From: Thermoguttaceae bacterium
GTDB lineage: Bacteria > Planctomycetota > Planctomycetia > Pirellulales > Thermoguttaceae
Direction of reading: 5' to 3'
Length of the DNA: 64,000 nt
NCBI GenBank assembly: GCA_017434455.1
Contig: JAFRFG010000016.1
Span: 1-64,000 of the forward strand
Part shown: positions 43,322-53,219 of the stretch, one piece after another
Layout: the number at the start of each line of letters is the position of its first letter
How positions within the stretch are numbered: position 1 is the stretch's first letter
Translations under genes and position numbers: made by a program
Notes under the pieces: model-generated
The model's database searches: none
What the model was told of the DNA's origin: nothing
What the model saw: the letters and a program-made list of their open reading frames with translations, nothing else

Positions 43322-45202
43322 CTAACGACGGGCGCACTCCGAGCCGGCCAGCCCCCTTCGGCCGGCCAGCAGGCGGGCCTCGGCGATACCGCGCTGGAGG
43401 ACCGGGTCTTCCTCGGCCGCCTCAGCGCCGAGAACCGGACGAGCCACGGTGTACTGTCCCTTCGGGGTATCGGGGGTGCTTAAATCGATATCGGGGGTGA
43501 CGCCGAAGCCGCTGTAGGCGTGCCCGTTGGGAGAGAAGAATTTTTCGGTCGTCAGGCGCAGCCCCGCCAGAACCGAGGCGTCGCGGTGACTTTCGATCTG
43601 AATGATCGCCTGGATCGTCCCCTTGCCGTAGCTTCGGCTTCCGACGACCACCGCGCGGCCGTTCTCCTGCATCGCGCCGGCGAAGATCTCCGCGGCGCTG
43701 GCGCTGTTGCCGTCGATCAGCAGGACCAGCGGCACGCTGTACGCCTCGTAGGCGTCGGCGCGGCGAACCTGGGAGCTGCTGCGTCCCTTGGTCTGGACGA
43801 TCGTCCCGTTCTCGAGGAAGAGGTTCGACAGTTCAATCGCCTTGTCGAGCAGCCCGCCGGGATTGTTCCGAAGGTCGATCACCAGCGCGCCGACGGCGCT
43901 GTTCTCGATCTTGCGCAGGCGGCCACGAACCTCGTCGACGGTCGATTTTTGGAAGGAGGTAATACGGATCGTCGCCACTTGGACGCCGGAGTCGCTCGGG
44001 CGGACGTCTATATCCTCAACGCTCGGGAAATCGAACGGGCGGCGGACGATCGTCAGCTCGCGTTCGGGCTGATCGTCGCTTTCGACCGTCAGTGTCACCC
44101 GCGACCCCTCCGGTCCCTGGAGCCGTTCGGCCGACTGTTCGTTGACGACCGTCTGACCGTCGATGGCGCGGATCCGATCCCCGCTCTTAAGCCCCGCCGA
44201 GCAGGCCGGCGAGCCGGGAATCACCTTGGTGATCACCAAGGTGCCGGGGATCTGCTGGGCGTCGAGATAGACCCCCAGCCCGATAAAGTGGCCGTCGATC
44301 AGGGAGAACAGATCATTGACCTGTCCGCTGGTCAGCCACGCCGAATAGGAGTCGAGCGAATTGACCATCCCGCACAGCAGTTCCATAATCACCGAAATGC
44401 CGGAGATCCCCGTACCGCGCTGAACAGAAGCGGCGACGCGGAAGATATTCCCCCGCAGTTCCAGACGGCCGGAGGACGACAGCCCCGAGGCGTAGCGCAC
44501 CAGCGAGCCGGTGTACTCCGGCAACGCGGCGCGCACCTCTTCGCTGACGCGGTTTTGCCGCAGGAACGGTTCTTCGCTCAGCGCAATCGCCAGCGAGGCG
44601 ATCCCCCGCTGGAAGAGATAATCCCAGTCGGGCGCGTCGACATGCCAGGTCTCGATATTCTCCAGAACCTCGTCACACAGCGAGATCATCTCCTCTTTAT
44701 TAGTATGGGCGAGAAAATCACAGAAGGTCCGATCGTGATAGCGGGCGGCGACCTCCAGGTGGGCGCGGCTCTCCAGATACAGACCGCGCAGGGCCCGGTG
44801 GTCGGGCTGGTGTTTGAGGGCGTCTTCCAGGAGCGTCTTCGCCTCGCCCCAGCGCTTTTCGGCGACCAGCCGGCGGCCGTCGGCGACGGTCACCGCGGCG
44901 GCGTCCGCCTCGCCCATCGAGCTTGGGTCGGAAGCGTCTTCGGCGGCCGACTCCAGGGGGAGCGCCATCGGAGTGACCTGCCGCGTCTGCTTTAAGATCG
45001 GCACCAGCGGAGCCGGAGCGGTCGCCGAAGGGGCGTACGGCGCCGAAGGAATACTCACGTCGGCGGCCCGCGCGGCCGGGGCACTCATCAGGAAAAGCCC
45101 CAAGAGCAGCAGCGTCAAACGCGCCGCCCCGCCGAGCGAACAGAGCCCTTCACAGAGACAACAGTTTTTGACCGAGTGGATCGGGTTGGATGATCTTCGC
45201 AT
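43322..45202 (-). CDS. C-terminal processing protease (S41 family) with TPR-like region
   Basis: The 626-residue exported protease has a signal segment ending near PAARAAD (residue 47), a TPR-like helical stretch (106-155: KRWGEAKTLLEDALKHQPDH), a PDZ domain (307-388, SPACSAGLKSGDRIRAIDG) and the S41 core. The catalytic dyad should be Ser502 (GNSASAAEIF) and Lys527 (SYGKGT). The two are 25 residues apart as in Tsp. It may process or degrade envelope proteins. The start is uncertain within the first 25 residues, which contain several Cys. Confidence 0.9.
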   Translation of the reverse strand: MRRSSNPIHSVKNCCLCEGLCSLGGAARLTLLLLGLFLMSAPAARAADVSIPSAPYAPSATAPAPLVPILKQTRQVTPMALPLESAAEDASDPSSMGEADAAAVTVADGRRLVAEKRWGEAKTLLEDALKHQPDHRALRGLYLESRAHLEVAARYHDRTFCDFLAHTNKEEMISLCDEVLENIETWHVDAPDWDYLFQRGIASLAIALSEEPFLRQNRVSEEVRAALPEYTGSLVRYASGLSSSGRLELRGNIFRVAASVQRGTGISGISVIMELLCGMVNSLDSYSAWLTSGQVNDLFSLIDGHFIGLGVYLDAQQIPGTLVITKVIPGSPACSAGLKSGDRIRAIDGQTVVNEQSAERLQGPEGSRVTLTVESDDQPERELTIVRRPFDFPSVEDIDVRPSDSGVQVATIRITSFQKSTVDEVRGRLRKIENSAVGALVIDLRNNPGGLLDKAIELSNLFLENGTIVQTKGRSSSQVRRADAYEAYSVPLVLLIDGNSASAAEIFAGAMQENGRAVVVGSRSYGKGTIQAIIQIESHRDASVLAGLRLTTEKFFSPNGHAYSGFGVTPDIDLSTPDTPKGQYTVARPVLGAEAAEEDPVLQRGIAEARLLAGRRGLAGSECARR

Positions 45203-46221
45203 AAATCCGTTGATCTTTCACCATGGGGACCCGTCGGTCTGTTAAAGACAATAGGTCCCCCCCGACCGTTAGCTTGCGGTCGCATCCTTGCTTCACGGGT
45301 ATCATAAGCGCTTGGGAGAGATTTGCTTTCGTGCCGCGGTCCCTTAAAAGGGCTCACGGCGCCGGGCCTTCGAAAAATCCATTCGCGGCCTATCGTCCCG
45401 CCTTGATATCCGTGTCCGAGCGAACGATCCTTACATCCTTTCAATACCGCCTGACTTGTCTTGGCTTGGGGCCGATTCGAATCCGTGAATCAACCGCGCG
45501 CCTCGGCGGCGAAATGTTTAGGTTTCAGCACCGTTCATCGCCAAGTTCCGGGGGGGTCTATCACGGAATGAACCCTCTTTTGGGGCAAATGCCTCTTTTT
45601 CCAGCCGGTAAAAACCATTGCGCCAGTCGTTTCGAAAAGTCCGCCGGTGAGCAAAATCACAGTGGGAACGATTGCACCGATAAAACACCCCCCAAAAAGA
45701 GAGTACTTCAGACAAGAACTGCCCATTTTATCTAACCGGAACGGATTATTTATCCCCGTCCGAAAGAATGTCCATTTCGTAAAAATCGATATATCCCGTT
45801 CAAGCAGAGGCAAAAATTTTACCGATATTCTCAAAGCCAAATGATAGGTACACCTTGTTTCCCTTTCGGCGTGCCGGGGGACTCCATAAAGGAGTGAGAG
45901 TTCCCGACCGGTTTGACCGAGGGGTGTGTCGCAGGGTGTCAACAAGGACGTTTCGGCGCGCCGGTTGACAAAACATAAGGGATCGGCGAGTACGTTGCTT
46001 GCCGAACCGGCATATCGCGTGAGGCGTCCATCACCGGGAGGATCCGAGAAACACCCAGCAAAGTCACGACGCAGGTTTTCTTTTCAGACGGGGCAGACGT
46101 ACCGCGTACTTAGCAGGGAGCGGGGGCCGAAAGCCGCGTGGAAAGAACAATCGCAAGTTTGCCTTTGCGGCGCTCTTGGGAAGACCGGTAAAACAGTGGT
46201 AAAAGAAGGAGAGTTTGCCCT
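45203..46221. other. One-kilobase intergenic stretch without convincing gene
   Basis: No frame here has a domain, signal or good Shine-Dalgarno site. The part 45600-45860 is clearly richer in A and T than the surroundings. A TTGACA at 45964-45969 lacks a fitting -10 box. The stretch separates the divergent protease and Cys-rich protein genes and may hold the promoter of the latter; AAGGAG before the ATG at 46222 is clear. Confidence 0.5.
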
Positions 46222-47025
46222 ATGAGATCCCGTATTCTGATTGGTTTTGCCGCCATCGTCATGATGCTGGGAGTGAGAATTCAGGCGCAGGAGTGCGCGA
46301 CTTGTGCTGCCGAGGCCGCCGCCCCGGTTGCCGACTGCGGCTGCGCGCCGGCCTGCCAGCCGTGCGAGCTGTTCGGCGGTCTTCGCAGTTTGATGGCCTG
46401 CTCGGCTTGCGCTTCCTGCGGGCCTTGCGCCCCGGCCCCGGCGTGTGCCGCTTGTGAGCCGGCCCCCGCCTGCAGCGTTCCGGCTCTTCCGGTTTGCGGC
46501 TGCACCCTTCCGGCCTGCGGCGTCTGCGAACCGGCTCCGGCCTGCTGCGCCCCCGTTCTTCCGGCTTGCGGTGCCTGCTCCTGCGCTCCGTGCGCTTGTG
46601 AGCCGTGCGCCTGCGGCGCCTGCGAACCGGCCCCGATTTGCTGCGCTCCGGCGATCTGCACCCCCTGCCTGCCCTGCCTGAAACCGGCCCTTTGCTGCGC
46701 CGGTCAGCGTCTGGCCTGCATCGGGAACGGTGCCCGCGCGATGGTTTCTAACGTTTTCAGTTCGCTGGCCAGCGTCACCGCTCCGCATTGCGCTTTCTGC
46801 GGCGCGAGCTGCTGCGACGGCGGCTGCATGAGCCCCTGCGGCTGCGCCCCCGGCGACCCGTCCTGCGGTCACACCTGCGGCTGCCCCACCTGCGCCGCGG
46901 CCGCGGCCCCGACCTGTGGTGGTGCCCCGGCGCCTGCCCCGGCTGCCGCTTCGTCCTGCGGTGGTGCCGCTTTGGCCACCCCGCCGGCTGCGGCTCTTCC
47001 CGAGAGCCCGACCGTCGCGGAGTGA
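46222..47025 (+). CDS. Cysteine-rich secreted protein, probable wall component
   Basis: The 267-residue protein has a signal peptide (residues 1-23, cleavage near IQAQEC). The mature part has 48 Cys (about 18 percent of all residues), mostly in short units such as CEPAPACC, CGACSCAPCACEPC and CGCPTCA, with much Ala and Pro. No catalytic motif is present. Proline- and cysteine-rich protein walls are known in planctomycetes, so a disulfide-linked wall or surface layer is inferred. AAGGAG precedes the ATG; a strong terminator follows. Confidence 0.83.
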   Translation: MRSRILIGFAAIVMMLGVRIQAQECATCAAEAAAPVADCGCAPACQPCELFGGLRSLMACSACASCGPCAPAPACAACEPAPACSVPALPVCGCTLPACGVCEPAPACCAPVLPACGACSCAPCACEPCACGACEPAPICCAPAICTPCLPCLKPALCCAGQRLACIGNGARAMVSNVFSSLASVTAPHCAFCGASCCDGGCMSPCGCAPGDPSCGHTCGCPTCAAAAAPTCGGAPAPAPAAASSCGGAALATPPAAALPESPTVAE

Positions 47026-47072
47026 TTTTCGCCGCCGGCTCCTTTGACTTGGGGAGCTAAACAAAACAAAAA

Positions 47073-47119
47073 GCCCCCGGCACCTGTGGTTTTCGACGGT
47101 GCCGGGGGTTTGCTTTTTT
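47073..47119 (+). terminator. Terminator after the Cys-rich gene
   Basis: CCCCCGGCACC pairs with GGTGCCGGGGG, followed by TTTGCTTTTTT. Confidence 0.93.
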
Positions 47120-47157
47120 CGCGTTCTTTTTGAGCGCCGGCGCGTGCGCGGCCGGTT

Positions 47158-47751
47158 TTAGGAGAGAATCTCCACGCGGGTGTACCGCATCAAATAGGCG
47201 TCGTCGCCGTCGAAGTGGCCCGGCGAGATAAAGACCGCCCGAAACCCCATGGCGCGGAAGAACAGCTGGGCGGTCAGGTTCCGCTCGTGTACGTAGGCCA
47301 GAATCCGCCGGCGGCTGCCGCAGCGCAGCTTGCGCTGCAGCCGCTCGATCATCATCCGGGCGATATGCCTGCGGCGCTGCTGCGGCGCGGTGACCAGGCA
47401 GAGGATGACAAGTTTGGTCTTGGTCTGCTCGTAGACCATAAAGCCGACCAGCTTCCTCCCGCGCTCGGCGACCAGCCAGACCCGATTGCGCCTGCGGAGC
47501 ATCTCGCCCAGCGCCTTGGGGCTGACCGTCTCGGAGGCCGATCGGCCGGCCAGCGCCATGACGTCGTCCAGGTCGGATCGTCGCATCCAGCGCACCCGCA
47601 GGGCATCGGCGGGGCTGTTGGCCGCCGCGCCGCGGACCGCGGGAACCAAGGCGGCGGAAAGAGGATGGAACGGCCGCTGGGAACCGGACGCTTCAGCCAC
47701 GCCGGAACCGGTCAGGCCGGTACGCGATAGTTGAGTATTGGAGTTTTCCAC
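47158..47751 (-). CDS. GNAT family N-acetyltransferase
   Basis: The 197-residue protein has a disordered first 50 residues, then a GNAT fold: VRWMRRSDLDDVMALA, the CoA-binding motif A with LVTAPQQRRRHIARMMIERL, and the RimI-like NLTAQLFFRAMGFRAV. It could acetylate a protein N-terminus, like RimI; the substrate is unknown. The start is a GTG without a clear Shine-Dalgarno site, and a later start near the fold is possible. Confidence 0.85.
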   Translation of the reverse strand: MENSNTQLSRTGLTGSGVAEASGSQRPFHPLSAALVPAVRGAAANSPADALRVRWMRRSDLDDVMALAGRSASETVSPKALGEMLRRRNRVWLVAERGRKLVGFMVYEQTKTKLVILCLVTAPQQRRRHIARMMIERLQRKLRCGSRRRILAYVHERNLTAQLFFRAMGFRAVFISPGHFDGDDAYLMRYTRVEILS

Positions 47752-48116
47752 AAGAGTATGTTTTCAGCGCGAAGCGCGAATGGTTTTGGTTGTTTGGGAA
47801 CCCTCGACGGGGAGTGTTCCCGCTTCAGTTCATGCCTTAAGTTTACCTGTTTTTTTTCTCTTTCCAAGAGCAATCGACGAAAAACCCCTCTCCCCTTCCC
47901 CGGCGGGAAGGAAGGCAGCCGCCCAAAGATGCTCTTGTCCGCTCGGAAAAAATAGTGTACTGTCCCCCGGCCTAACGGTTTTATCCGACGGCGTTCAAAC
48001 CAACATAAAGCGAAGCTTTCGGGGAAAAACCGGCGCGAAAGAACACTTTCCGGCGTGGTCAAAAATAAACGGGTGGAGCGGCGAAGAATCACGGCGCTCT
48101 TCGGAGTCTAAAGCGT
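47752..48116. other. Intergenic stretch of about 365 bp
   Basis: Divergent GNAT and TPR-lipoprotein genes are separated by sequence with pyrimidine-rich runs and no gene with support. No clear promoter pair was found. Confidence 0.4.
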
Positions 48117-49514
48117 ATGAAACATCCTTTTATCCGCCTCGATCAAGCGGTCAAGCCGCTGGCAGCCGCGCTGCTGCTCCTTCTGGGACTGACACTGACG
48201 GGATGCTCCAGCTGGGGAGGAAAGCTGCGCAACAGCGAAGGCCTGCGTTACTACAACGGGGGGAAATACGACGAGGCGCTGGCCTCCTTCCAGACCGCCG
48301 CCCGCCTGAACCCCGAAGACCCGGAGATCTACTACAACATCGCCTCGACCTACCAGCGTCAGGCGACCGAAGAAAACAAGCCGGCGCTCTTCACGCAGGC
48401 CGAAAATTACTACCGGCAGTGCCTCGACCGCAATCCCAGCCCCGAGACCACCGTCTGCTGCTACCGCGGGCTGGCGACCGTCCTGACTCAGCGCAACCAG
48501 TCGGCCGAGGCGATGAACCTTCTGCGCGCCTGGGAAGAGCGTGATCCGACCTCGGTGGAGCCGAAACTGGAGATCGCCTACCTGCTGGAGGCGCAGGGGG
48601 CCAACCGGGACGCGGCCGCCGCGCTGGAGAAGATCGCCGCCTACGCGCCGAACGACTACCGCGCCTACTACAAACTCGGGCTCATTCACGAGAAACTCGG
48701 CGAGGACGACGCCGCGCTGGAGCAGCTGCGCGCCGCCTCGCGGCTGAACCCCAACGACACGCAGATCACCCAGCAGATCGCCCTGATCCAAAGCAAGCGG
48801 AACAACCTTTCCTCCGGCGACGCCAATTCGCTTCTGGCCGGCAGTCAGCCGGCCGCCGATCAGAACGCCGCGGGGGCGCCCGGCCAAAATCCGGCCGCCG
48901 GCGCGGCCGCCAACCCGAGTTACGACAACCTGGCCTCGGGCACGCCGCAGGGGGCCGCTTCCGACCCGTTCGCGCCGCGGCAGAACACGACCCAAATTCC
49001 TCAAACCCAGGCAACCACCCCGACGGCGCCCGAGGCGATCACCCCCGATCAGCCGAGCTACGGCGCCCCGGCGGCGACCGCCGCCCCGTCGTACGACACC
49101 CCCGCCACGGGGGCGTCGTCGGTGGAGCCGATCGGATCGCTGCCGCTGTATCCGGAAAGTACCTACCCCGTCAATAACGACCCGGCCGGGGCCGCGGGGG
49201 ATCCGCAAAGCAGCGCCGTCCCGAACACCCAGGCCCCGCCGACGCTTCCGGAGTTCCCCGACGGCAACGGCGCCAATCCGCTGGGGCTGAGCGTCCCGGC
49301 CGCGCCGGCGAACAATACGATAAGCCAGTCCCCAGCCGCCGGCCAGGAAGGCATCCCCGCCGGCCAGAACAGCGGGGTCACCTCCAGCAATGTCGCCGCG
49401 GTGGCCAGCGCCGCCCCGCCGATTGGGCAGGGATCCCAGGTGACCGAGCGCAAGCAGCGGGTGAGCGACCCGCCGTCGGGCCCGCCGATCACCAGTATCG
49501 GGGCGCCATACTGA
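48117..49514 (+). CDS. TPR-repeat lipoprotein with low-complexity tail
   Basis: The 465-residue protein has a lipoprotein signal with lipobox LTGC (Cys30). Residues 40-225 form TPR repeats (YYNGGKYDEALASFQTAARL; APNDYRAYYKLGLIHEKLG; AALEQLRAASRLNP). The remaining 230 residues are Pro/Ala/Gly/Asn-rich and probably disordered. It should act as a protein-binding scaffold in the envelope. No partner is obvious from the neighbours. Confidence 0.88.
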   Translation: MKHPFIRLDQAVKPLAAALLLLLGLTLTGCSSWGGKLRNSEGLRYYNGGKYDEALASFQTAARLNPEDPEIYYNIASTYQRQATEENKPALFTQAENYYRQCLDRNPSPETTVCCYRGLATVLTQRNQSAEAMNLLRAWEERDPTSVEPKLEIAYLLEAQGANRDAAAALEKIAAYAPNDYRAYYKLGLIHEKLGEDDAALEQLRAASRLNPNDTQITQQIALIQSKRNNLSSGDANSLLAGSQPAADQNAAGAPGQNPAAGAAANPSYDNLASGTPQGAASDPFAPRQNTTQIPQTQATTPTAPEAITPDQPSYGAPAATAAPSYDTPATGASSVEPIGSLPLYPESTYPVNNDPAGAAGDPQSSAVPNTQAPPTLPEFPDGNGANPLGLSVPAAPANNTISQSPAAGQEGIPAGQNSGVTSSNVAAVASAAPPIGQGSQVTERKQRVSDPPSGPPITSIGAPY

Positions 49515-49537
49515 AAAGTCCTAATAAAAAAGCGTTG

Positions 49538-51175
49538 TCAGTCCTCCGAGTCGAGGCCCGAAACCAGCGCCGGCCGGCTTTCGCGAATCAGGCGGCATGA
49601 GCGGGTGATCACATCCTCGGTCAGACGGTCGTAGGGACGCGCCGGGGCGCGGCGAAGGTCCGAGATCACCGCCGCGGCCTGGTCGTACCGGCCCTCGGCG
49701 GCCAGGCACCACGCCTCACCGGCGCGGCCGTAACTGGCGCTGTCGGGGTCGTCGCTTCGCGCCATCTTGCCGAAAAGCGCCCGGGCGCGGCGCGTCTTCC
49801 CCTCGAGCATCAGCGAGCGGGCGAGCTGCCGGGAGGCCGAGGAACTCCAGCGGGACGAATCGGGAAAATAGTCGATCACACTCTTCCACGCCGCGGCGGT
49901 CCCGATCTGCGAGGCGAAGACCCACTGTTCCTCGACGGTGGCGAACCGCTCGATTTTCGCCTCCGAGGTACTTTTGATTCGGGTGAACCCCGCGCCGAAC
50001 AGCCCCCCCAAACAGGCCGCCAGGGCGGTGACGCAGAAAGCGCGCTTCCACGAGAACTTTTTGGAGGCGGCCGCCCCGGCGCCGAGCATCTGCGTCTGAA
50101 GCAAACAGGTGGCCTCGACGCTGTTCTTCTTCTCGTCAAAGACCTTTCGCGCCACCGCGTCCTCGCCCCAGTCCCCCAGACGGGTCAATTCTTCCAGAAG
50201 GACCCCTTCCGGCCCTTCCTCGGCGCTGAGGAAGCCCAGACGGTGGGCGACGGCGCAGACCTCGCCGAAGAGGGCGCGGGCGTTTTCCGGGCGATCGTCG
50301 GGCGATTTGGCCAAAAGCCGCTCCACCAGCGCCGCCAGCGGCTCGGGGACATCCCCGGCCCGTTGACGGATCGCGGGGACCGGCGCGCTGCGGTGCGCCA
50401 AAAGAATATCCAGCGCGGTGGACGCGGTAAACGGGGGCTTCCCCACAAGGCACTGATAGGTGGTCACGCCGAGGGAGTAGAGGTCGCTGCGGATATCGAT
50501 CTTCCGGCCGTCGGCCTGCTCGGGGCTCATATAGAGGGGGGTCCCCAGAGCCATGCCGATTTGGGTCTTTTCGACCTGTGAGGTACCGGCGTGGGAGGGA
50601 ATTTTGGCCATGCCGAAGTCGACGAGCTTCAGCGACGGGCGGGGGGTCAGGAGGAAATTCTCCGGTTTGATGTCGCGGTGGACAATCCCCTGCCGGTCGG
50701 CGGCGTCCAGCGCGGCGGCCGCCTGGGCCAGCAGCGACACGACGGCCTTCGGCGGCATCGCGCCGCGGGCGGCCAGCCACTGGCGCAGATTCAGCCCGGC
50801 GATGTACTCCTCGGCGATGTAGTCCAAACGCCGCGGTCCGACGCGCGCCATCCGCTTCCAAAGCGCCCCGGGAAAAGGGAAGCTCCCCATATCGTAGATT
50901 CGGACGATATTGGGGTGATCCAATTTCGCCGCGGCTCCGGCCTCCCGCTCGAAGCGGAAGAGACGGTAATCCGCCGCCTCCGGACGGAGGATTTTCAGCG
51001 CCACGGTCCGCCCGAGCGACTTTTGAACCGCCAGCCAGACGTCGGCCATCGAACCGAAACCGATCAGGCGCACCAGACGATAGCCCCCCAGCGTCTGCCC
51101 CTGACGAAGGGCCAGACGCCCGCTGGCGGACAATCCTTCCGGCGGGGCCGCCGGCACTCGCTTTTCTTTCCGCAT
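49538..51175 (-). CDS. Membrane Ser/Thr protein kinase
   Basis: The 545-residue protein is a Hanks-type kinase of the PknB group. The Gly-rich loop is GFGSMADV (39-46), the ATP-binding Lys is Lys61 (VALK), the catalytic loop HRDIKPEN has Asp168, DFG is 186-188 and SPEQ replaces APE. One membrane span lies at about 379-398, and an outer C-terminal region of TPR-like helices follows. I chose the ATG at 51175; an in-frame TTG at 51205 would overlap the upstream MBL gene. It is co-directional with that gene, 16 bp away. Confidence 0.93.
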   Translation of the reverse strand: MRKEKRVPAAPPEGLSASGRLALRQGQTLGGYRLVRLIGFGSMADVWLAVQKSLGRTVALKILRPEAADYRLFRFEREAGAAAKLDHPNIVRIYDMGSFPFPGALWKRMARVGPRRLDYIAEEYIAGLNLRQWLAARGAMPPKAVVSLLAQAAAALDAADRQGIVHRDIKPENFLLTPRPSLKLVDFGMAKIPSHAGTSQVEKTQIGMALGTPLYMSPEQADGRKIDIRSDLYSLGVTTYQCLVGKPPFTASTALDILLAHRSAPVPAIRQRAGDVPEPLAALVERLLAKSPDDRPENARALFGEVCAVAHRLGFLSAEEGPEGVLLEELTRLGDWGEDAVARKVFDEKKNSVEATCLLQTQMLGAGAAASKKFSWKRAFCVTALAACLGGLFGAGFTRIKSTSEAKIERFATVEEQWVFASQIGTAAAWKSVIDYFPDSSRWSSSASRQLARSLMLEGKTRRARALFGKMARSDDPDSASYGRAGEAWCLAAEGRYDQAAAVISDLRRAPARPYDRLTEDVITRSCRLIRESRPALVSGLDSED

Positions 51176-51191
51176 GACCGGCCCGCGCTTT

Positions 51192-52082
51192 TTAACTGAG
51201 CTCAAGGGTGTGGAGCCCGTCTTTCATCACGTAGTTCTCCTTCACGGCGAGCTTCTCCATCCAGGCGCGGACGTTGAGCGTCTCGAAGGGCCCCCGCCCG
51301 TCGACGTTGGTCCACAGCCAATCGGGGGTCGGCCACAGGCAGCCGGTCGGACGAACGTGCCCGTAGAAATCCTCGGCGACCCCGCGCTGGCCGTGGTGCG
51401 CCATCTGGACGTAGTCGGCCTTGATCTTTTCGTCCGGCACGAGCGTCAAAAGCCGCTCTCCCCCCTCGACCCCGAGGTCGCCGAGGAAGAGGATCGACGT
51501 CTTCGGGGTCTGGACGCGGTAGACGATCGAGGCGTTGTTGACCACATTGACGCGAAGCTCCGGGTCATAGTCGTTGAGCGGCTCGATCGTGACGCTCCCG
51601 TACGTGACCTTTTCACCCGGAACCGGCACCTCGCGCTTGGGGAAGTACGGCGTCCCCTTTTCCCAGTATTTGAACTCCTCGATCTCCCCCGGCTCATCGG
51701 CGCGGTTTTCGAACCAGGCCAGATCGGGGAAGTTGAAACAGAGCTTATCGATCGTCAAGAGCGAGCGTCTCTCCTCGTGCTGGAGGATCTCGGCCAGCGC
51801 CCCGAAGTGGTCGATGTGCGGGTGCGACAGGTACCAGGCGCTGACATGGCCGTCGGGATGAATCTTGCGGATCATCTCGACCAAGTAGTCGGCGTCGCCC
51901 GGCATTCCCCCGTCGATGACGATCAGGGAATCGTCGTCGCAAAGAAGCAGATACGACATCATCTGGGTGGGCGTCTGATTCGGGAGCTGTAAAAGGGTCA
52001 GCGCGGGGCGCGGGGCGTCTTGAGCGAACAGGGGGGCGGCCGCCGCGCTGGCCATCGTCATCAGGAAGGAACGGCGTTTCAT
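51192..52082 (-). CDS. Tat-exported metallo-beta-lactamase-fold protein, copy 1
   Basis: The 296-residue protein begins with a twin-arginine signal (KRRSFLM, cleavage near LFAQD). The MBL metal motif HPHIDH (His87, His89, Asp91, His92) is intact; LIVIDGGMPGD precedes and FLGDLG, MAHHGQRG follow as in ComEC-type MBL domains. The substrate is unknown, perhaps a phosphodiester or other ester outside the cytoplasm. No promoter like those of copies 2 and 3 is seen before it, so it may be read from copy 2. The kinase gene follows. Confidence 0.88.
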   Translation of the reverse strand: MKRRSFLMTMASAAAAPLFAQDAPRPALTLLQLPNQTPTQMMSYLLLCDDDSLIVIDGGMPGDADYLVEMIRKIHPDGHVSAWYLSHPHIDHFGALAEILQHEERRSLLTIDKLCFNFPDLAWFENRADEPGEIEEFKYWEKGTPYFPKREVPVPGEKVTYGSVTIEPLNDYDPELRVNVVNNASIVYRVQTPKTSILFLGDLGVEGGERLLTLVPDEKIKADYVQMAHHGQRGVAEDFYGHVRPTGCLWPTPDWLWTNVDGRGPFETLNVRAWMEKLAVKENYVMKDGLHTLELS

Positions 52083-52185
52083 AGCAAAGACCTTTTCACA
52101 CACAGGGAGCCGGCGGCACCGCCGCGGGGGATAAAAACCTATCGGCGGGGCCTTTTTCCCTTTTTCGCTTTACCGGCGCGCGATA

Positions 52186-53073
52186 TCACTTGAGTTCAAA
52201 CTTGTGGAGCCCGTCTTTCATCACGTAGTTTTCTTTCACGCCGAGCTTATCCATCCAGGCGCGGACATTGAGGGTATCGTAATGCCCCTGCCCGTCGCGA
52301 TTGGACCAGAGCCAATCGGGAGTCGGCCACAGGCAGGCGGTCGGACGAACGTGCCCGTAGAACTGCTCGTTGACCCCGCGCTGGCCGTGGTGCGCCATCT
52401 GGACGTAATCGGCCTTGAGCTTCTCGTCCGGGACGAGCGTCAGGAGCCGCTCTCCCCCCTCGACGCCGAGGTCGCCGAGGAAGAGGATCGACGTGTTCGG
52501 GGTCTCGACACGGTAGACGATCGAGGCGTTGTTGACCACGTTGGCGCGGTTGTCGGGATCGTAGTCGTTGAGGGTCTCGATCGTGACGCTTCCGTACGTG
52601 TGTTTCTCCCCCGGGGCCGGAACGATATGTTCGGGGCGCCACGGTTCGGACTTTTCCCAGAAATCGAACTCATCGACCTCCCCTTCCGAGGCGCGTTCCA
52701 CGAACCAGGGGCGCTCGGGGAAGTTGTAGTAGAGCTTATCGATCATCACAAGGGAGCGTTTCTGCTCGTCCTGGAGAATTTGAGAAAGCGCTCCGAAGTG
52801 GTCAATATGCGGGTGCGACAGATACCAGGCGTTGACATGGCCGTCGGGATGGATCTTGCGGATCATCTCGACCAGATAATCGGCGTCGCCCGGCATTCCC
52901 CCGTCGACGACGATGAGGGAATCGTCGTCGCAAAGAAGAATATACGACATCATCTGGGTGGCCGTCTGATTCGGGAGCTGCCAGAGAATCATCGCGGGAA
53001 GCTGCGCGTTTTGGGCAAACAGGGGAGCGGCCGCCGCGGCGGTCATGGTCATCAGGAAGGTACGGCGTTTCAT
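52186..53073 (-). CDS. Tat-exported metallo-beta-lactamase-fold protein, copy 2
   Basis: The 295-residue paralogue has a KRRTFLM Tat signal, the intact HPHIDHFG metal motif, and FLGDLGVEGG and MAHHGQRGV. It differs from copies 1 and 3 mainly in the segment around residues 115-150 (SEGEVDEFDFWEKSEPW), which probably forms a substrate loop. Its own promoter lies at 53152-53180. Confidence 0.88.
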   Translation of the reverse strand: MKRRTFLMTMTAAAAAPLFAQNAQLPAMILWQLPNQTATQMMSYILLCDDDSLIVVDGGMPGDADYLVEMIRKIHPDGHVNAWYLSHPHIDHFGALSQILQDEQKRSLVMIDKLYYNFPERPWFVERASEGEVDEFDFWEKSEPWRPEHIVPAPGEKHTYGSVTIETLNDYDPDNRANVVNNASIVYRVETPNTSILFLGDLGVEGGERLLTLVPDEKLKADYVQMAHHGQRGVNEQFYGHVRPTACLWPTPDWLWSNRDGQGHYDTLNVRAWMDKLGVKENYVMKDGLHKFELK

Positions 53074-53151
53074 GGCAGAAACCTCTTCATAGGGGGTTAG
53101 GGAGCTGTCGGATGACTTTGGGGAAACCGAAGCGAACGGAATCCTGACGCT

Positions 53152-53180
53152 ATTTTACCACGCGCCGGGGCGCGGGGCAA
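53152..53180 (-). promoter_or_regulatory. Promoter of MBL copy 2
   Basis: On the minus strand, TTGCCC (plus 53175-53180) and TAAAAT (plus 53152-53157) have a 17-bp spacer and an extended -10 TGG. The sequence around it is nearly repeated before copy 3. Confidence 0.65.
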
Positions 53181-53219
53181 TTCTCCAGCGGTATCGCTAA
53201 GGGAGCCGGCGGGCGGCTT

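Noticed and set aside
45223..45735. Plus-strand frame in the gap before the Cys-rich gene
   Set aside because: No Shine-Dalgarno site or domain, and codon use unlike the neighbours.
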